A stretch of 64,000 nt of DNA from Adiantum capillus-veneris (taxonomy: Eukaryota; Streptophyta; Polypodiopsida; Polypodiales; Pteridaceae). The DNA lies in the NCBI GenBank assembly GCA_014529385.2, contig CM043967.1, forward strand, positions 132,922,682-132,986,681, given 5' to 3'. Shown here piece by piece: positions 37,740-48,900 of this stretch (positions are counted from its first letter, which is position 1; every line of letters starts with the position of its first letter). A program made the position numbers and the translations under genes. The notes below the pieces were generated by a model that saw only the letters and a program-made list of their open reading frames with translations, was not told the DNA's origin and did no database searches.

Positions 37740-38800
37740 ATTTTCAAACATATTCGCAGTCCGAGACGATAACCCAAAATTGGTGCAGAATTTAGAGAAA
37801 CTTTCTTCTGCAAAGTTATAGACCACATCGATTCCAATCCCCATCGCGGGTAGTTTCTTCTGCAAAGTTGTAGAACACATCGATTCCGGTCTCTCACGCG
37901 GGTAGTTTTTGCAAAATCGTTTTCAATAAGCAGAAAAATAAAAAACAAAAAACGGAAATTGCTTTTTAGGTATGTACGCAGTCCCCGAACGATAACTCAA
38001 AATCGGTGCAGAATTTGAAAACACTTTCTTCTGCAAAGTTGTAGACCACATTGATTCCTGTCCCTTTCACAAGCAGTTTCTACAAAATCGTTTTCAATAA
38101 GCAGAAAAATAAAAAAAAAAAAGCGAAAATTGCTTTTCAGGTATGTACGCAGTCCGCGAACGATAACTCAAAATCGGTGCAGAATTTGAAAACACTTCTT
38201 TCTGCAAAGTTGTAGACCACATCGATTCCGGTCTCTCTCGTGGGTAGTTTCTGCAAAATCGTTTTCAATAAGCAGAAAAATAAAAAATAAAAAACGGAAA
38301 TTGCTTTTTAGGTATGTACGCAGTCCGCGAATGATAACTCAAAATCGGTGCAGAATTTGAAAACACTTTCTTCTGCAAAGTTGTAGACCACATCGATTCC
38401 TGTCCCTTTGGCAGGCAGTTTCTGCAAAATCGTTTTCAATAAGCAAAAAAATCAAAAACAAAAAGCGAAAATTGCTTTTCAGGTATGTACGCAGTCCGCG
38501 AACGATAACTCAAAATCGGTGCAGAATTTGAAAACACTTCTTTCTGCAAAGCTGTACACCACATCGATTCCGGTCTCTTTAGCGGGTAGTTTCTGCAAAA
38601 TCGTTTCCAATTAGCAGAAAAATCAAAAACAAAATGCGGAAGCTGTTTTTCAGGTATGTACGCAGTCCGCGAACGATAACTCAAAATCGGTGCAGAATTT
38701 GAAGAAACTTCCTTCTGCAAAGTGGTAGACCGCATCGATTCCGATCCCTCTAGCGGGTAGTTTCTGCAAAATCGATTTTGATCAGGAGAAAAGACCATAT
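37740..38800. repeat. 171 bp tandem repeat, dimeric
   Basis: GTATGTACGC recurs at 37970, 38141, 38312, 38483 and 38654, exactly 171 bp apart each time. Each unit includes CGATAACTCAAAATCGGTGC and TTCTGCAAAGTTGTAGACC. The first four units alternate between a type ending AACGGAAATTGCTTTTTAGG and one ending GCGAAAATTGCTTTTCAGG, so the true period is a 342 bp dimer. A rearranged partial copy lies at 37740-37969. Confidence 0.92.
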
Positions 38801-39082
38801 TAGGTATTTTGGTAAAAATCTCACATTATGGGAATCTCCAAATCGACCGAATTCATGTAATTTGGGAATTTTCCACTTAAAGTGGGAAAAATTGAGGTGT
38901 GTGGCTAGTAAATAAAGTGAAAATCTCATAGGATTGTGGTGTTGATAAACACCAAAAGTCAAGAGGATGTACAACACATGGATTTGAATAATAACTATAA
39001 ATTACATAAAACAAAGAAAGATGCAAAAAAGATTTTGTTTACAAATTGACTAGTATAGTCACAATAGAAGCTCCACATAATT
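38801..39082. other. 3' flank of the transposase-like gene
   Basis: AT-rich; no second gene. It probably contains the 3' UTR of the minus-strand gene ending at 39083. Confidence 0.5.
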
Positions 39083-41701
39083 CTACTCCACATTTGATAC
39101 CATATCTGAACTTTGATCCAAGTGTGGCTGATGTGCACGAGTGAGGCCTTCTTTGGCTTTTAGAGCATGTCTTTCTGGAATCTTTATTCTAGAAAATGGT
39201 CCTTCTTTGTTGGGTCTCCAGGACCAAACAATTGCATCTATAGTTTCCCACACTTGTGGGTCCTTATAGTTGACAGCCCAATAACCCTTCCAACAATTAC
39301 TGTAAGCTTGAGTATCTGTCATCCCACTTTTTCTCGCACAAGGTGCCCAATATTGAATCAAGATTTTTCTGTAGTTTGGTGATGTAGGCTCATTATCAAT
39401 GTCAGATAAAGCCATTGCAAGCCACACTGGATAGATTTCAATGTCACTCGGAACAAGCATAAGAAAGTCACCTTGGTGCACATCAGACATAGGGTCAAAC
39501 TCTTCCCTTGGCCTATCTCGTTGAGGCCCACAAAAATGATCGTTCAACTCTTCAAGGCCTAGGAATCTTTCTGCTCCTTGTTGCAAATTCATTGTAGTGC
39601 TTTGTAGGTGAGAATATTCTTGAGTTTTTGGCCAAAACATTTCATACAAGACTCCCTCTGATATGATTGCTTTTCCAATCTCTTCAATTACCTTACTCCA
39701 ATAATCTATCACGGGTCTATAATATTGCGGAATACTTGAACCATTCCCTAAATTTTTCCAAAATTTTATATAGTTCTTTAGCCCCAAAATGACTTCTTCG
39801 TGGGCCTTGACATACTCCGCCATTTGTACTAGAGGTGGGTCTCCATGTGGTAACATTGGCTTGCCTTCTGTGTCTGTTTTCCAAAGGCGAATACTTCCAC
39901 TCCAGCTTGATACACCTACATGTGCCTTATATTGCATCATTGGTGTCTCATCCTGCATAAAGAACCTGAACTGAAGCGGTTTGTAATGTCCAACAAGTAT
40001 GTCTTGTCCATCACAAAGATAGCCATCACAATATTGCTTGAAATCGGGGATCTTTGTGAGAAAAAATGGAGCTGGAGATGAAGATGAGCTGTTTCGTAAT
40101 GTATCCATCAAATGTGGCAAAGTATAGGTTTGTGTAACTCTCAACTTCTCTGAAAACCTACTAAACATGGCGTCTATGTCCTCATGTGTATGCCCAACCA
40201 TTAAAAATCCTAGCTGGATGGTTTTGAAAACACCCCTTGCAACAAGCATTGACAAATAGGCAAATAAGTATCGATTTTTGTTTTCCCCTGCACAATTATC
40301 CAATTGTAGCAACAAGTTCTCTGGAAATCTGCGAAATGTTGACCCCAATTCCTCTTCTGCAATTTCCGACGACTGCACAATGGGCTCTTTTCCATCACTC
40401 AAGTTATGGTAGTTCAAAGCATCCCTTGAATTCAAAGCATGTAGTAGTGAAATATTGCTCCTTGGAAGTCCATTTGTTACTAGATCACCAAGAGGATGCT
40501 TATCTATCCTCTCGAGGTTATGTAAACAATTAGCAATTGAGCCAATTGTAAGATTTGGATCAGCTGGCCACAAACCATTCAAGACAAAGTGTCCGTAATG
40601 ACCTTCTCCATGTCCATGAGTGATCATGCCAATCAATGTCACCTGCAGATTATATCCTGAATCCACACCCTTGGGAACAATGCATAATCTAGGAATGGCA
40701 GTCTTCTTTTGATCCATCTTATCATGGATTATGCATACATATTTTTGTGGTTGAGTTTCTGAATACGTGCGCCATGCATAATATAGGCTTCTGCAACTCT
40801 TTTGTTGTGCCATGTGAACTTCTCTCTCCCTCAAGAGAAGAGCTCTCTCTTCAAGAGAAGGTTTAGCTTCTAACCTTGCCTTGATTGAGCTACAAATATT
40901 GCACTTAGAGAACTCACTCGTCTTTGTTAAAGTGACATGTGGGTACTCTTTGTTCCAAATTCTACCAAAAGAAGATTGGGATAGCTTCTTCTCATAGCCC
41001 ATTTGGTCAAGTGTCGTGTTGATTTCACATAAAATATCCACTTGTTTGTATGTTGATGGAATCACCAATTGAGTCTCTCTTGAGCCATCTAGCAGTGTTC
41101 TACTTCTATGTGGCATCTTCTCAGAGTTGTTTTCCACAAACTCATTTAGTAGTGCTCTTGCTAAACTAGTATGTTGAAGTCCCCTTCTCAATGTACATGT
41201 GTTCCCATGTACATATTGGCGCACACCATTTTCAAAGTTCTCCTTGTATCGATAAAATGATGTCTTTGGTATTCCATGTAGCTCATACCATGCTCTACAA
41301 CAAACAATAGAGCCATTTAGCCTGAATTGGTATCGTGACTTCTCATCTTTCTGATAACATATAGAAAGAACATCATAAACATAATTAGTGCGTGATTTTT
41401 GAGACTCTCCCCAAAATTGTTGTCGTAACCTTGTCACCATATCACGATCTGCAAATTGGCAGCATTTTTGTGCACAACAATCAATGCATGATACCCTTTG
41501 AATTGATTTGTTTGAAAGGTAAAAAGTCGAAGCTGGTGCTGCTTTTGATTTTTGAGTCCTGTTCATGAAAGTGTCTCTTCCTTGACAACTGGACAACATT
41601 ACTCCCATCAAGTTTTTTTCCAACATTGCCATCGTTGGATACATCCTCATATGTAGCATGCATGCCATCAACAGGAACAAAGCGTTGTAATGGGCTCCCA
41701 T
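39083..41701 (-). CDS. Large Zn-Cys / HTH protein with DDE-like acidic motifs (DUF7869-type transposase-like)
   Basis: 872 codons, the longest intact coding frame of the right half. In order: a Cys cluster CIDCCAQKCC (residues 72-81); a helix-turn-helix-like segment CCRAWYELHGIPKTSFYRYK (134-153); CNIC (267-270); then a conserved-looking core with IHDKMDQKK (Asp327), LLQLDNCAGENKN (Asp468, Glu473) and MVGHTHEDID (Glu507, Asp508, Asp510); and a C-terminal Trp/Pro-rich domain (VWLAMALSDID onward). From memory, the LDNC-GEN and GHTHEDID pair is typical of DUF7869-type proteins. Spacing of the acidic residues would fit an RNase-H-fold DDE/D nuclease, but that is inference. The first ~60 codons overlap another frame (see 41481-42305), so the true start is probably upstream. 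Flanked on both sides by tandem arrays. Confidence 0.7.
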   Translation of the reverse strand: MGAHYNALFLLMACMLHMRMYPTMAMLEKNLMGVMLSSCQGRDTFMNRTQKSKAAPASTFYLSNKSIQRVSCIDCCAQKCCQFADRDMVTRLRQQFWGESQKSRTNYVYDVLSICYQKDEKSRYQFRLNGSIVCCRAWYELHGIPKTSFYRYKENFENGVRQYVHGNTCTLRRGLQHTSLARALLNEFVENNSEKMPHRSRTLLDGSRETQLVIPSTYKQVDILCEINTTLDQMGYEKKLSQSSFGRIWNKEYPHVTLTKTSEFSKCNICSSIKARLEAKPSLEERALLLREREVHMAQQKSCRSLYYAWRTYSETQPQKYVCIIHDKMDQKKTAIPRLCIVPKGVDSGYNLQVTLIGMITHGHGEGHYGHFVLNGLWPADPNLTIGSIANCLHNLERIDKHPLGDLVTNGLPRSNISLLHALNSRDALNYHNLSDGKEPIVQSSEIAEEELGSTFRRFPENLLLQLDNCAGENKNRYLFAYLSMLVARGVFKTIQLGFLMVGHTHEDIDAMFSRFSEKLRVTQTYTLPHLMDTLRNSSSSSPAPFFLTKIPDFKQYCDGYLCDGQDILVGHYKPLQFRFFMQDETPMMQYKAHVGVSSWSGSIRLWKTDTEGKPMLPHGDPPLVQMAEYVKAHEEVILGLKNYIKFWKNLGNGSSIPQYYRPVIDYWSKVIEEIGKAIISEGVLYEMFWPKTQEYSHLQSTTMNLQQGAERFLGLEELNDHFCGPQRDRPREEFDPMSDVHQGDFLMLVPSDIEIYPVWLAMALSDIDNEPTSPNYRKILIQYWAPCARKSGMTDTQAYSNCWKGYWAVNYKDPQVWETIDAIVWSWRPNKEGPFSRIKIPERHALKAKEGLTRAHQPHLDQSSDMVSNVE

Positions 41702-42305
41702 TCAACATTGTTGTCTGCTTGATGGGCCACTTTAGCAAAGTGATGCTACCCACTTCAACCACATCATCAATGCTTGCATTTTCTCTTTCAATACCCACAC
41801 CCACACAATAAGGACCAAGTTCCTGAAAGTTGACATAATCATGTGGAAATACATATAAGATGGTCCCTTCATTCATGGTTTGCATCATTGTGTCATCTTT
41901 TAAAAGGACCCTCTGATTTCTCCAAGACTCTCGAATCATTGCTTCAAATTCTGGGCTTGTCATAGGTATTGCATCTGTAACTAGAGGATCAGAATGATCA
42001 TGTTCTTCATCACCATTGTAGCTTTTGTGTGGATCAATTAAGTTCCCATTTAATACAAAAGATTGCAAAAGAAGCTTTGACCATCGAACAGCACTCCATA
42101 ATGAGCCTTGGAGAGATGAAGTATCCATTGTAGGAAAAGGTAGGACCACATCCTTCAAGCATTCCTCCACTAGTATGGAGACATTTCCCAGCCCTATCTT
42201 TGTACCACCACAAGTGGAATGTGGATCTGTTCTACACACACAACCAATACCAACAATTTCATTGTCAAGTATCATATGTACTTTCTCCCCAGATTCGAAG
42301 TCCAT
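41481..42305 (-). CDS. N-terminal part of the transposase-like gene in a second frame
   Basis: 274 codons from ATG at 42303-42305. CTTACAG lies 1 bp before the ATG on the minus strand, so translation probably begins right after a spliced 5' UTR intron. The protein has a VHMILDNEIVGIGCV start and an aromatic-rich middle with no known domain. It ends in QINSKGIMH and stop at 41481, overlapping the 872-codon frame by ~220 bp. The most economical reading is one gene with a one-base frameshift (real or assembly) near 41490-41500, just before the Cys cluster. A very short intron is possible but would remove that cluster. Confidence 0.55.
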   Translation of the reverse strand: MDFESGEKVHMILDNEIVGIGCVCRTDPHSTCGGTKIGLGNVSILVEECLKDVVLPFPTMDTSSLQGSLWSAVRWSKLLLQSFVLNGNLIDPHKSYNGDEEHDHSDPLVTDAIPMTSPEFEAMIRESWRNQRVLLKDDTMMQTMNEGTILYVFPHDYVNFQELGPYCVGVGIERENASIDDVVEVGSITLLKWPIKQTTMLNGSPLQRFVPVDGMHATYEDVSNDGNVGKKLDGSNVVQLSRKRHFHEQDSKIKSSTSFDFLPFKQINSKGIMH

Positions 42306-42383
42306 CCTGTAAGTAAAAAGATTACATTGTTAAATCCATAGTTATAGAAAAATACTCTTCAAACAAAAAATCATGCTACAACA

Positions 42384-43830
42384 TGAAAAAGGTTTTCATA
42401 GGTTGGACAAGTGGTGAACCTTGAAATGTCCAAGTATCCCTTGAGTCTTTCAAGGTTGAACACGTGGTGGACCTTGAAACTATAGGACTATGCTTTCCAA
42501 TGTCCAAGTATCCCTTGAGTCTTTCAAGGTTGAACACGTGGTGGACCTTGAAACAAAAATCCCCTTTCTATATCAGAGCATAGCTTGGACAAGTGGTGGA
42601 CCTAGTTATAATGCCCAATATCCAAGGTGAAATACCTTAGGACTTTGCTACCTTGCTTGCCATTGTTTACGTAGCCCCTCATTTCTTTAATGGAAGTAAG
42701 GTTGGACAAGTGGTGGACCTTGAAACCAAAGCCTCTTTGCTATATTAGAGCATAGGTTGGACCTAGTTTTAATACCCACTGCCACCTATCAACTACTATA
42801 GGACTATGCTTTCCAATGTCCAAGTATCCCTTGAGCCTTTCAAGGTTGAACACGTGGTGGACCTTGAAACGAAAATCCCCTTTCTATATTAGAAAGGTTG
42901 AACACATGGTGGACCTTGAAACGAAAATCCCCTTTCTTTATCAAAGCATAGCTTGGACAAGTGGTGGACCTAGTTATAATGCCCAATATCCAAGGTGAAA
43001 CACCTTAGGACCTTGCTACCTTGCTTGCCAATGTTTACGTAGCCCCTCATTTCTTTAATGGAAGCAAGGTTGGACAAGTGGTGGACCTTGAAAGCAAAGC
43101 CTCTTTGCTATATGAGAGCATAGGTTGGACCTAGTTGTAATACCCACTGCCACCTATCAACTACTATAGGACTATGCTTTCCAATGTCCAAGTATCCCTT
43201 GAGTCTTGCAAGGTTGAACACGTGGTGGACCTTGAAACCAAAATCCCCTTTCTATATCAGAGCATAGCTTGGACAAGTGGTGGACCTAGTTATAATGCCC
43301 CTCCTTTCTTTAATGGAAGAAAGGTTGGAAAAGTGGTGAATCTTGAAACCCAAACCCTTTGGCTATATATAGAGGATATCTTGGACAAGTGGTGGGCTTA
43401 GTTGTAGTATCCAATGTCCAAGGTCCAAGGTGAACTATGTAAAGACCTTACTTCCAAAAACAAAGTCGTACAAGTGGTTCTCCTTGAAACCAAAACCTCC
43501 TTAGTGTATTAGAACATAGCTTGGAGAAGTGGTGGACTTAGTTGTAATGGTGAATGTACAAAGCAAACTATTATAGGACCTTGCTTCCCAAATCAAGTTT
43601 GGACAAGTGGTGGATCTTGAAACCAAAACCCCCTTACTCTATTAGAGCATAGCTTAGATAAGTGGTGGACCTAGCTGCCATGGGAAATGCTCAATCTGAA
43701 CTGCTGCAGGACCTTGCTATTAAATGTCTAAGTAGAGCTAGCTTCTTTAATGGAATCAAGGTTGGGAAAGTGGTGCATCTTGAAACCAAAAGCCCTTTAT
43801 TGTATTAGAGCATAGCTTGGACAAGTGAGG
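42384..43830 (+). repeat. Satellite array 1 (19 bp core, ~320-360 bp units)
   Basis: The core GGACAAGTGGTGGACCT-A/T-G occurs over and over in plus orientation. Larger units start at CCAATGTCCAAGTATCCCTTG (42496, 42814, 43177), i.e. 318 and 363 bp apart. The units also share TTTACGTAGCCCCTC and TTTCTTTAATGGAA. The array decays after ~43400. It lies directly upstream of the minus-strand transposase-like gene. Confidence 0.9.
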
Positions 43831-44430
43831 GACCTAGTTTTAATGTGTGATGTCCAAAGAAAAGTATTACAAGACCTTGCTTTCCAATATTTGAATTGGT
43901 CAAGTGGTTAAAACTAAGTATAAAACTTTGACCATTTTCTTCTCGAATTGCCAAAAAGCTAGTTTTAGACACCCCTAAATGAAAATGGTTTAGGGTGGCC
44001 TTAAACAATGTTTTTTCAAAGACTTGAACAAAAGGGTTGCCGAAGAGTAATGACAATTTATTGTGGCTTGAAGTGCCTGAGTATGTGAAAACAAGCCTAG
44101 GTTTTCCACGAGGCAAAAGGTGACATAATAAGAACATTGGAAACTTAGGATTGACCATGTGGCCTAAACTTTGGCAAGTGAAGTGGTGGCCAAGTTTTGT
44201 GGCACAGTGTGCACTTGGTCCTATATGTGTTGACCACTTGGCTAAATCTAGGACCATAAGGCCAAACCTTTGGCACCTTAAATATAGTATGGGACATAAT
44301 CTAGAACTGCTATAGTAAATTAGTAGTATAGCTAATATGTTAATATTTGTATTATATTTAAGTATATGCTAATATAATTTATGTTCAAAATTTCACTAAT
44401 GAAGAATGTTCCCATTTAGCACTCCAGATG
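43831..44430. other. No gene recognised
   Basis: Only isolated remnants of the satellite core (CAAGTGGTTAAAAC, AAGTGGTGGCCAAG). AT-rich from 44280. Confidence 0.5.
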
Positions 44431-44439
44431 CGGGGTCTT

Positions 44440-44625
44440 AGGGCAATGCCACAATGGGGTGACAAGGCAGCGCTTCCACGTGAGGTTTGGGGGTAGCGCT
44501 CTTGATGGGGATGTGGAATATAGCGCTCTCGATGGCAGGGCTTGGGAGGTTGATTTTGGGATATTGTTCTGGGCGGGGTCAAGGGGCGGCGCCCCCGCGG
44601 GGCTAGGGGCAGCGCCCAAAGATTT
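44440..44625. other. GC-rich islet
   Basis: A sharply G+C-rich patch (GGGGCGGCGCCCCCGCGGGG near 44582, repeated AGCGCT/AGCGCC) in AT-rich surroundings. It contains small inverted repeats around GGCGCC. Possibly a fragment of an unidentified transposon or a CpG-rich promoter fragment. Confidence 0.5.
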
Positions 44626-44749
44626 TTTTTTTTAAAAGTGAATTCCTAGTATAGAGTTACGCATGTTTTTCATATTTTCAACCATAATTTCTTTAATTTT
44701 GGCCGTGTGAATTGGTTAATTTTTTATATTGCTTTTGTTTTTTTTAATC

Positions 44750-45200
44750 CTATGATAAAACATGGACTTGTAGCATACGTGGCATTCTAATAAACCCTAT
44801 CGAGATTAGGCACACAGAGAGCGCACGAGCAACGCACACAGAGAAAGCAGGCGAGCAGCAAACACACAGAAAGCGCACACGGATCGCACATAGTTGGAGT
44901 ATACGCGCGCGTAGAGGAGCAAGCTCGGCATCGTACACAACACACAGGTGGAGTGCACAGGATTGAAAGTTCGCGCACAAGATAAAGAAACAGCAGCGTA
45001 CACAACGCTTTCCAGAAGGGCAGGATCGGGCACTCTTCTCAGGAGACATTGCACACCTCACGAATAGAGAAAAAATAGGTATTTCTCTCTCTCTCACTCT
45101 CTGTCTTTCTCCATATAGAGAAGATGGTTCTCTGTAACTCTTCTTGCACACACACTCTCTCGTCAAAAGACAGAGATACATAGTTTAAAAGTATCCCCGC
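44750..45200. other. CA/GA-rich region, possible transcript leader
   Basis: Many CGCACAC/ACACAGAGA stretches and CTCTCTCTC runs; no credible protein. On the minus strand it could be the 5' exon of the transposase-like gene (its coding start follows a splice acceptor), but no donor can be fixed. Confidence 0.35.
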
Positions 45201-45207
45201 ACACATA

Positions 45208-45477
45208 CACATATTCCCACACATCGTCTTCCTCTCTTCCACATACATAACCACAGTGAAATCTGTTATCTTGCTGTCTCTCTCTTGAAAATACATGCAC
45301 ATATTCCCACACATCGTCTTCCTCACTTCCACATACATAACCACAATGAAATCTGTTATCTTGTTGTCTCTCTCTTGAAAATACGTGCACATATTCCCAT
45401 ACATCGTCTTCCTCTCTTCCACATACATAAACACAGTGAAATCTGTTATCTTTCTCTCTCCTCTCTCTAAAAAACAG
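45208..45477. repeat. 90 bp tandem repeat, three copies
   Basis: CACATATTCCCAC-ACATCG begins copies at 45208, 45298 and 45388, exactly 90 bp apart; each contains CCACATACATAACCACA and CTGTCTCTCTCTTG. Confidence 0.9.
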
Positions 45478-45954
45478 GTATTTATCTCTCTCTCTCTCTC
45501 TATCTATCTATCTCTGTATCTTGCTATCTCTCTCTTGAAAATACATGCTCATGTATGTGTGCGTCTGTGTTATCTATGTGTATGTATGTATATTTGTGTT
45601 ATTTCATTGTAATACTCATACATAATGCAGATACACAATTACACTTAATTACGATATGCACACATAGTATATATACATACATAAATATCACAAATAACCA
45701 ACACATTGTAATACTAGTAAAATTGAATGGAAGACTTACTTGCGTGATCTGTTAAAGTCGATTCTTGTAGCGAGTTCTGGATGTATGCTGAGCTGATTTT
45801 CCTCTAATCCATTTGTAGATATGATTGTAACTTCTGTTTCTCAAAAATAGTAGTGTTGTTTAGTGATACACCTAATGGACATAAATGGTTTAAACTAGGA
45901 CATGTAGACCAAAAATACGTGTATTTCTTTGGATGAATATATACACTTTTTGGT

Positions 45955-48900
45955 GACCCTTACCACAAGTGGTGGACCTTGAGACCAGTGGACTATAAGG
46001 ACCTCCAAACAATACCTTGTACACTCAATCTTCTTGGTATCTAGGTTGGACAAGTGGTGGACCTTGTTCAAATTCTCTAACCACTCTCTCTAACATGGTG
46101 ACATAATTTAGGTGTGATAAATTCATATCTATGCAAACTAATATCAGTTTAGGCTTGTTAATTTGAATTTGTTTGAATTTATGTACAATATAATGATTTG
46201 AGGTTTGCATATTTGAATTTAGGTGGTATAATGATATCTTTTTGTGGTAAACTTGAATTTAAAATCAATTTCTCGTGGAATATTTTAAATTTAAGTAGTA
46301 AAATTTAAATTTTTATAAAAAAGTTTGAATTTTAAAATTTGGGCGGGATATTTTAAAATTTAGGCGGGATATTTAAGATTTGGGAGGGATATTTTAAATT
46401 TAGGCGGGAAGGTTTTGAATTTATAGCGAGATCTCCCTTACATAAGAGAGTATAGGTTGGACAAGTGGTGGACCTTCAAGCTAGAGCATCCATGCTACTG
46501 GACATGATAGGTAGGGAATCTAGTTGAATATTGTATGTATAATATATATGTAATAGATCTAGCTTGGACAAGTGGTGGACCTTGGAACAAAACCCCATGT
46601 AAAGAATATCATGCACATTCCAAGTGGTAAAAAAAAATATCATTTAAGATATAGCCTTATAGGTTGGACAAGTGGTGGACCTTAACACCCAGATATTCTT
46701 CATATAATGACATAGAGTGGAAAACTGGTGAATCTTGAGACCAAACCATGCTACTAGCGATAATAGCTTGGACAAGTGGTGGACCTTGAAAGTAAACCCC
46801 CCATCTACGAAATATCGTGGGTTTAAGGTATTTTGATGGAGCCTAGCATCTTGGAGACATCGTGCATCTTGCTTCTCTTCATGTTTCAATGGAGCCTATC
46901 TTGGACAAATGGTGGAGCATCCTTCTCTCCATGTTTCAATGGACCCTAGCTTAGACAAGGGGTGGACCTTTGCTTCTCTCTATTATTCAATAGAGTTAGC
47001 TTGGACAAGTGGTGGACCTTGGAACCAAACCCCCATGTAAAACCTATCATGGTCACTCCAAGTGGTGAGAAAGAATAACCTTTAAGATATAGCCTTATAG
47101 GTTGGACAAGTGGTGGACCTTGGAACCAAACCCCCATGTAAAACCTATCATGGTCACTCCAAGTAGTAAGAAAGAATAACCTTTAAGATGTAGCCTTATA
47201 GGTTGGACAAGTGGTGGACCTTAACACCCACATATTCTTAATAAAAGTGGTGAATCTTGAGACCAAACCACTCAGGCTACTAGAAATAATAGCTTGGACA
47301 AGTGGTGGACCTTGAATGTAAACCCCTCATCTACGAAATATCGTGGGTTTAATGTATTTCGATGGAGCCTGGCATCTTGGAGACATGGTGCAGCTTGCTT
47401 CTCGTCATGTTTCAATGGAGCCTATCTTGGACAAATGGTGGAGCATCCTTCTGTCCATGTTTCAATGGACCCTAGCTTGGACAAATGGTGGACCTTTGTT
47501 TCTCTCTATGTTTCAATAGAGTGAGCTTGGACAAGTGGTGGACCTTGGAACCAAACCCCCATGTAAAACCTATCATGGTCACTCCAAGTGGTAATAAAGA
47601 ATAACCTTTAAGACGTAGCATTATAGGTTGGACAAGTGGTGGACCTTAACACGCGCATATTCTTAATATAATGACATAGAGTGGAAAAGTGGTGAATCTT
47701 GAGACCAAACCACTCAGGCTACTACCAATAATAGCTTGGACAAGTGTTGGACCTTGAATGTAAACCCCTCATCTACGACATATCGTGGGTTTAATGTTTT
47801 TCGATGGAGCCTAGCATCTTGGAGACATGGTGCACCTTGCTTCTCCTCATGTTTCAATGGAGCCTACCTTGGACAAATGGTGGAGCATCCTTCTCTCCAT
47901 GTTTCAATGGACCCTAGCTTAGACAAGGGTGGACCTTTGCTTCTCTCTATGTTTCAATAGAGTTAGCTTGGACAAGTGGTGGACCTTGGAACCAAACCCC
48001 CATGTAAAACCTATCATGGTCACTCCAAGTAGTAAGAAAGAATAACCTTTAAGATGTAGCCTTATAGGTTGAACAAGTGGTGGACCTGAACACCCACATA
48101 TTCTTAATAAAAGTGGTGAATCTTGAGACCAAACCACTCAGGCTACTAGCAATAATAGCTTGGACAAGTGGTGGACCTTGAATGTAAACCCCGCATCTAC
48201 GAAATATCGTGGGTTTAATGTATTTCGATGGAGCCTAGCATCTTGGAGACATGGTGCAGCTTGCTTCTCGTCATGTTTCAATGGAGCCTATCTTGGACAA
48301 ATGGTGGAGCATCCTTTTGTCCATGTTTCAATGGACCCTAGCTTGGACAAGTGGTGGACCTTGGAACCAAACCCCCATGTAAAACCTATCATGGTCACTC
48401 CAAGTGGTAATAAAGAATAACCTTTAAGATGTAGCCTTATAGGTTGGACAAGTGGTGGACCTTTGGACATCCTACTAGCGATAATAGGTTGGACAAATTG
48501 TTGATCTTGAATGTAAACTGCCCATGTACAAAATAACGTGGGTTTAAGGTATTTCGATGGAGACTAGCATCTTGGAGACATGGTGCAGCTTGCTTCTCTT
48601 CATGTTTCAATGGAGTCTATCTTGGACAAATGGTGGAGCATCCTTCTCTCCATGTTTCAATAGACCCTAGCTTAGACAAGTGGTGGACCTTTGCTTCTCT
48701 CTATGTTTCAATAGAGTTAGCTTGGACAAGTGGTGGACCTTGGAACCAAACCCCCATGTAAAAACTTTCATGGTCACTCCAAGTGGTCATAAAGAATAAC
48801 CATTAAGATATAGTCTTATAGGTTGGACAAGTGGTGGACCTTAATACCCAAATATTCTTAATATAATGACACAGAGTGAAAAAGTGGTGAATCTTGAGAC

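Noticed and set aside
44750-45434. Cys-rich minus-strand frames (72-143 codons)
   Set aside because: Generated by CACACA/GAGA repeats and the 90 bp tandem repeat; several frames are open simultaneously.
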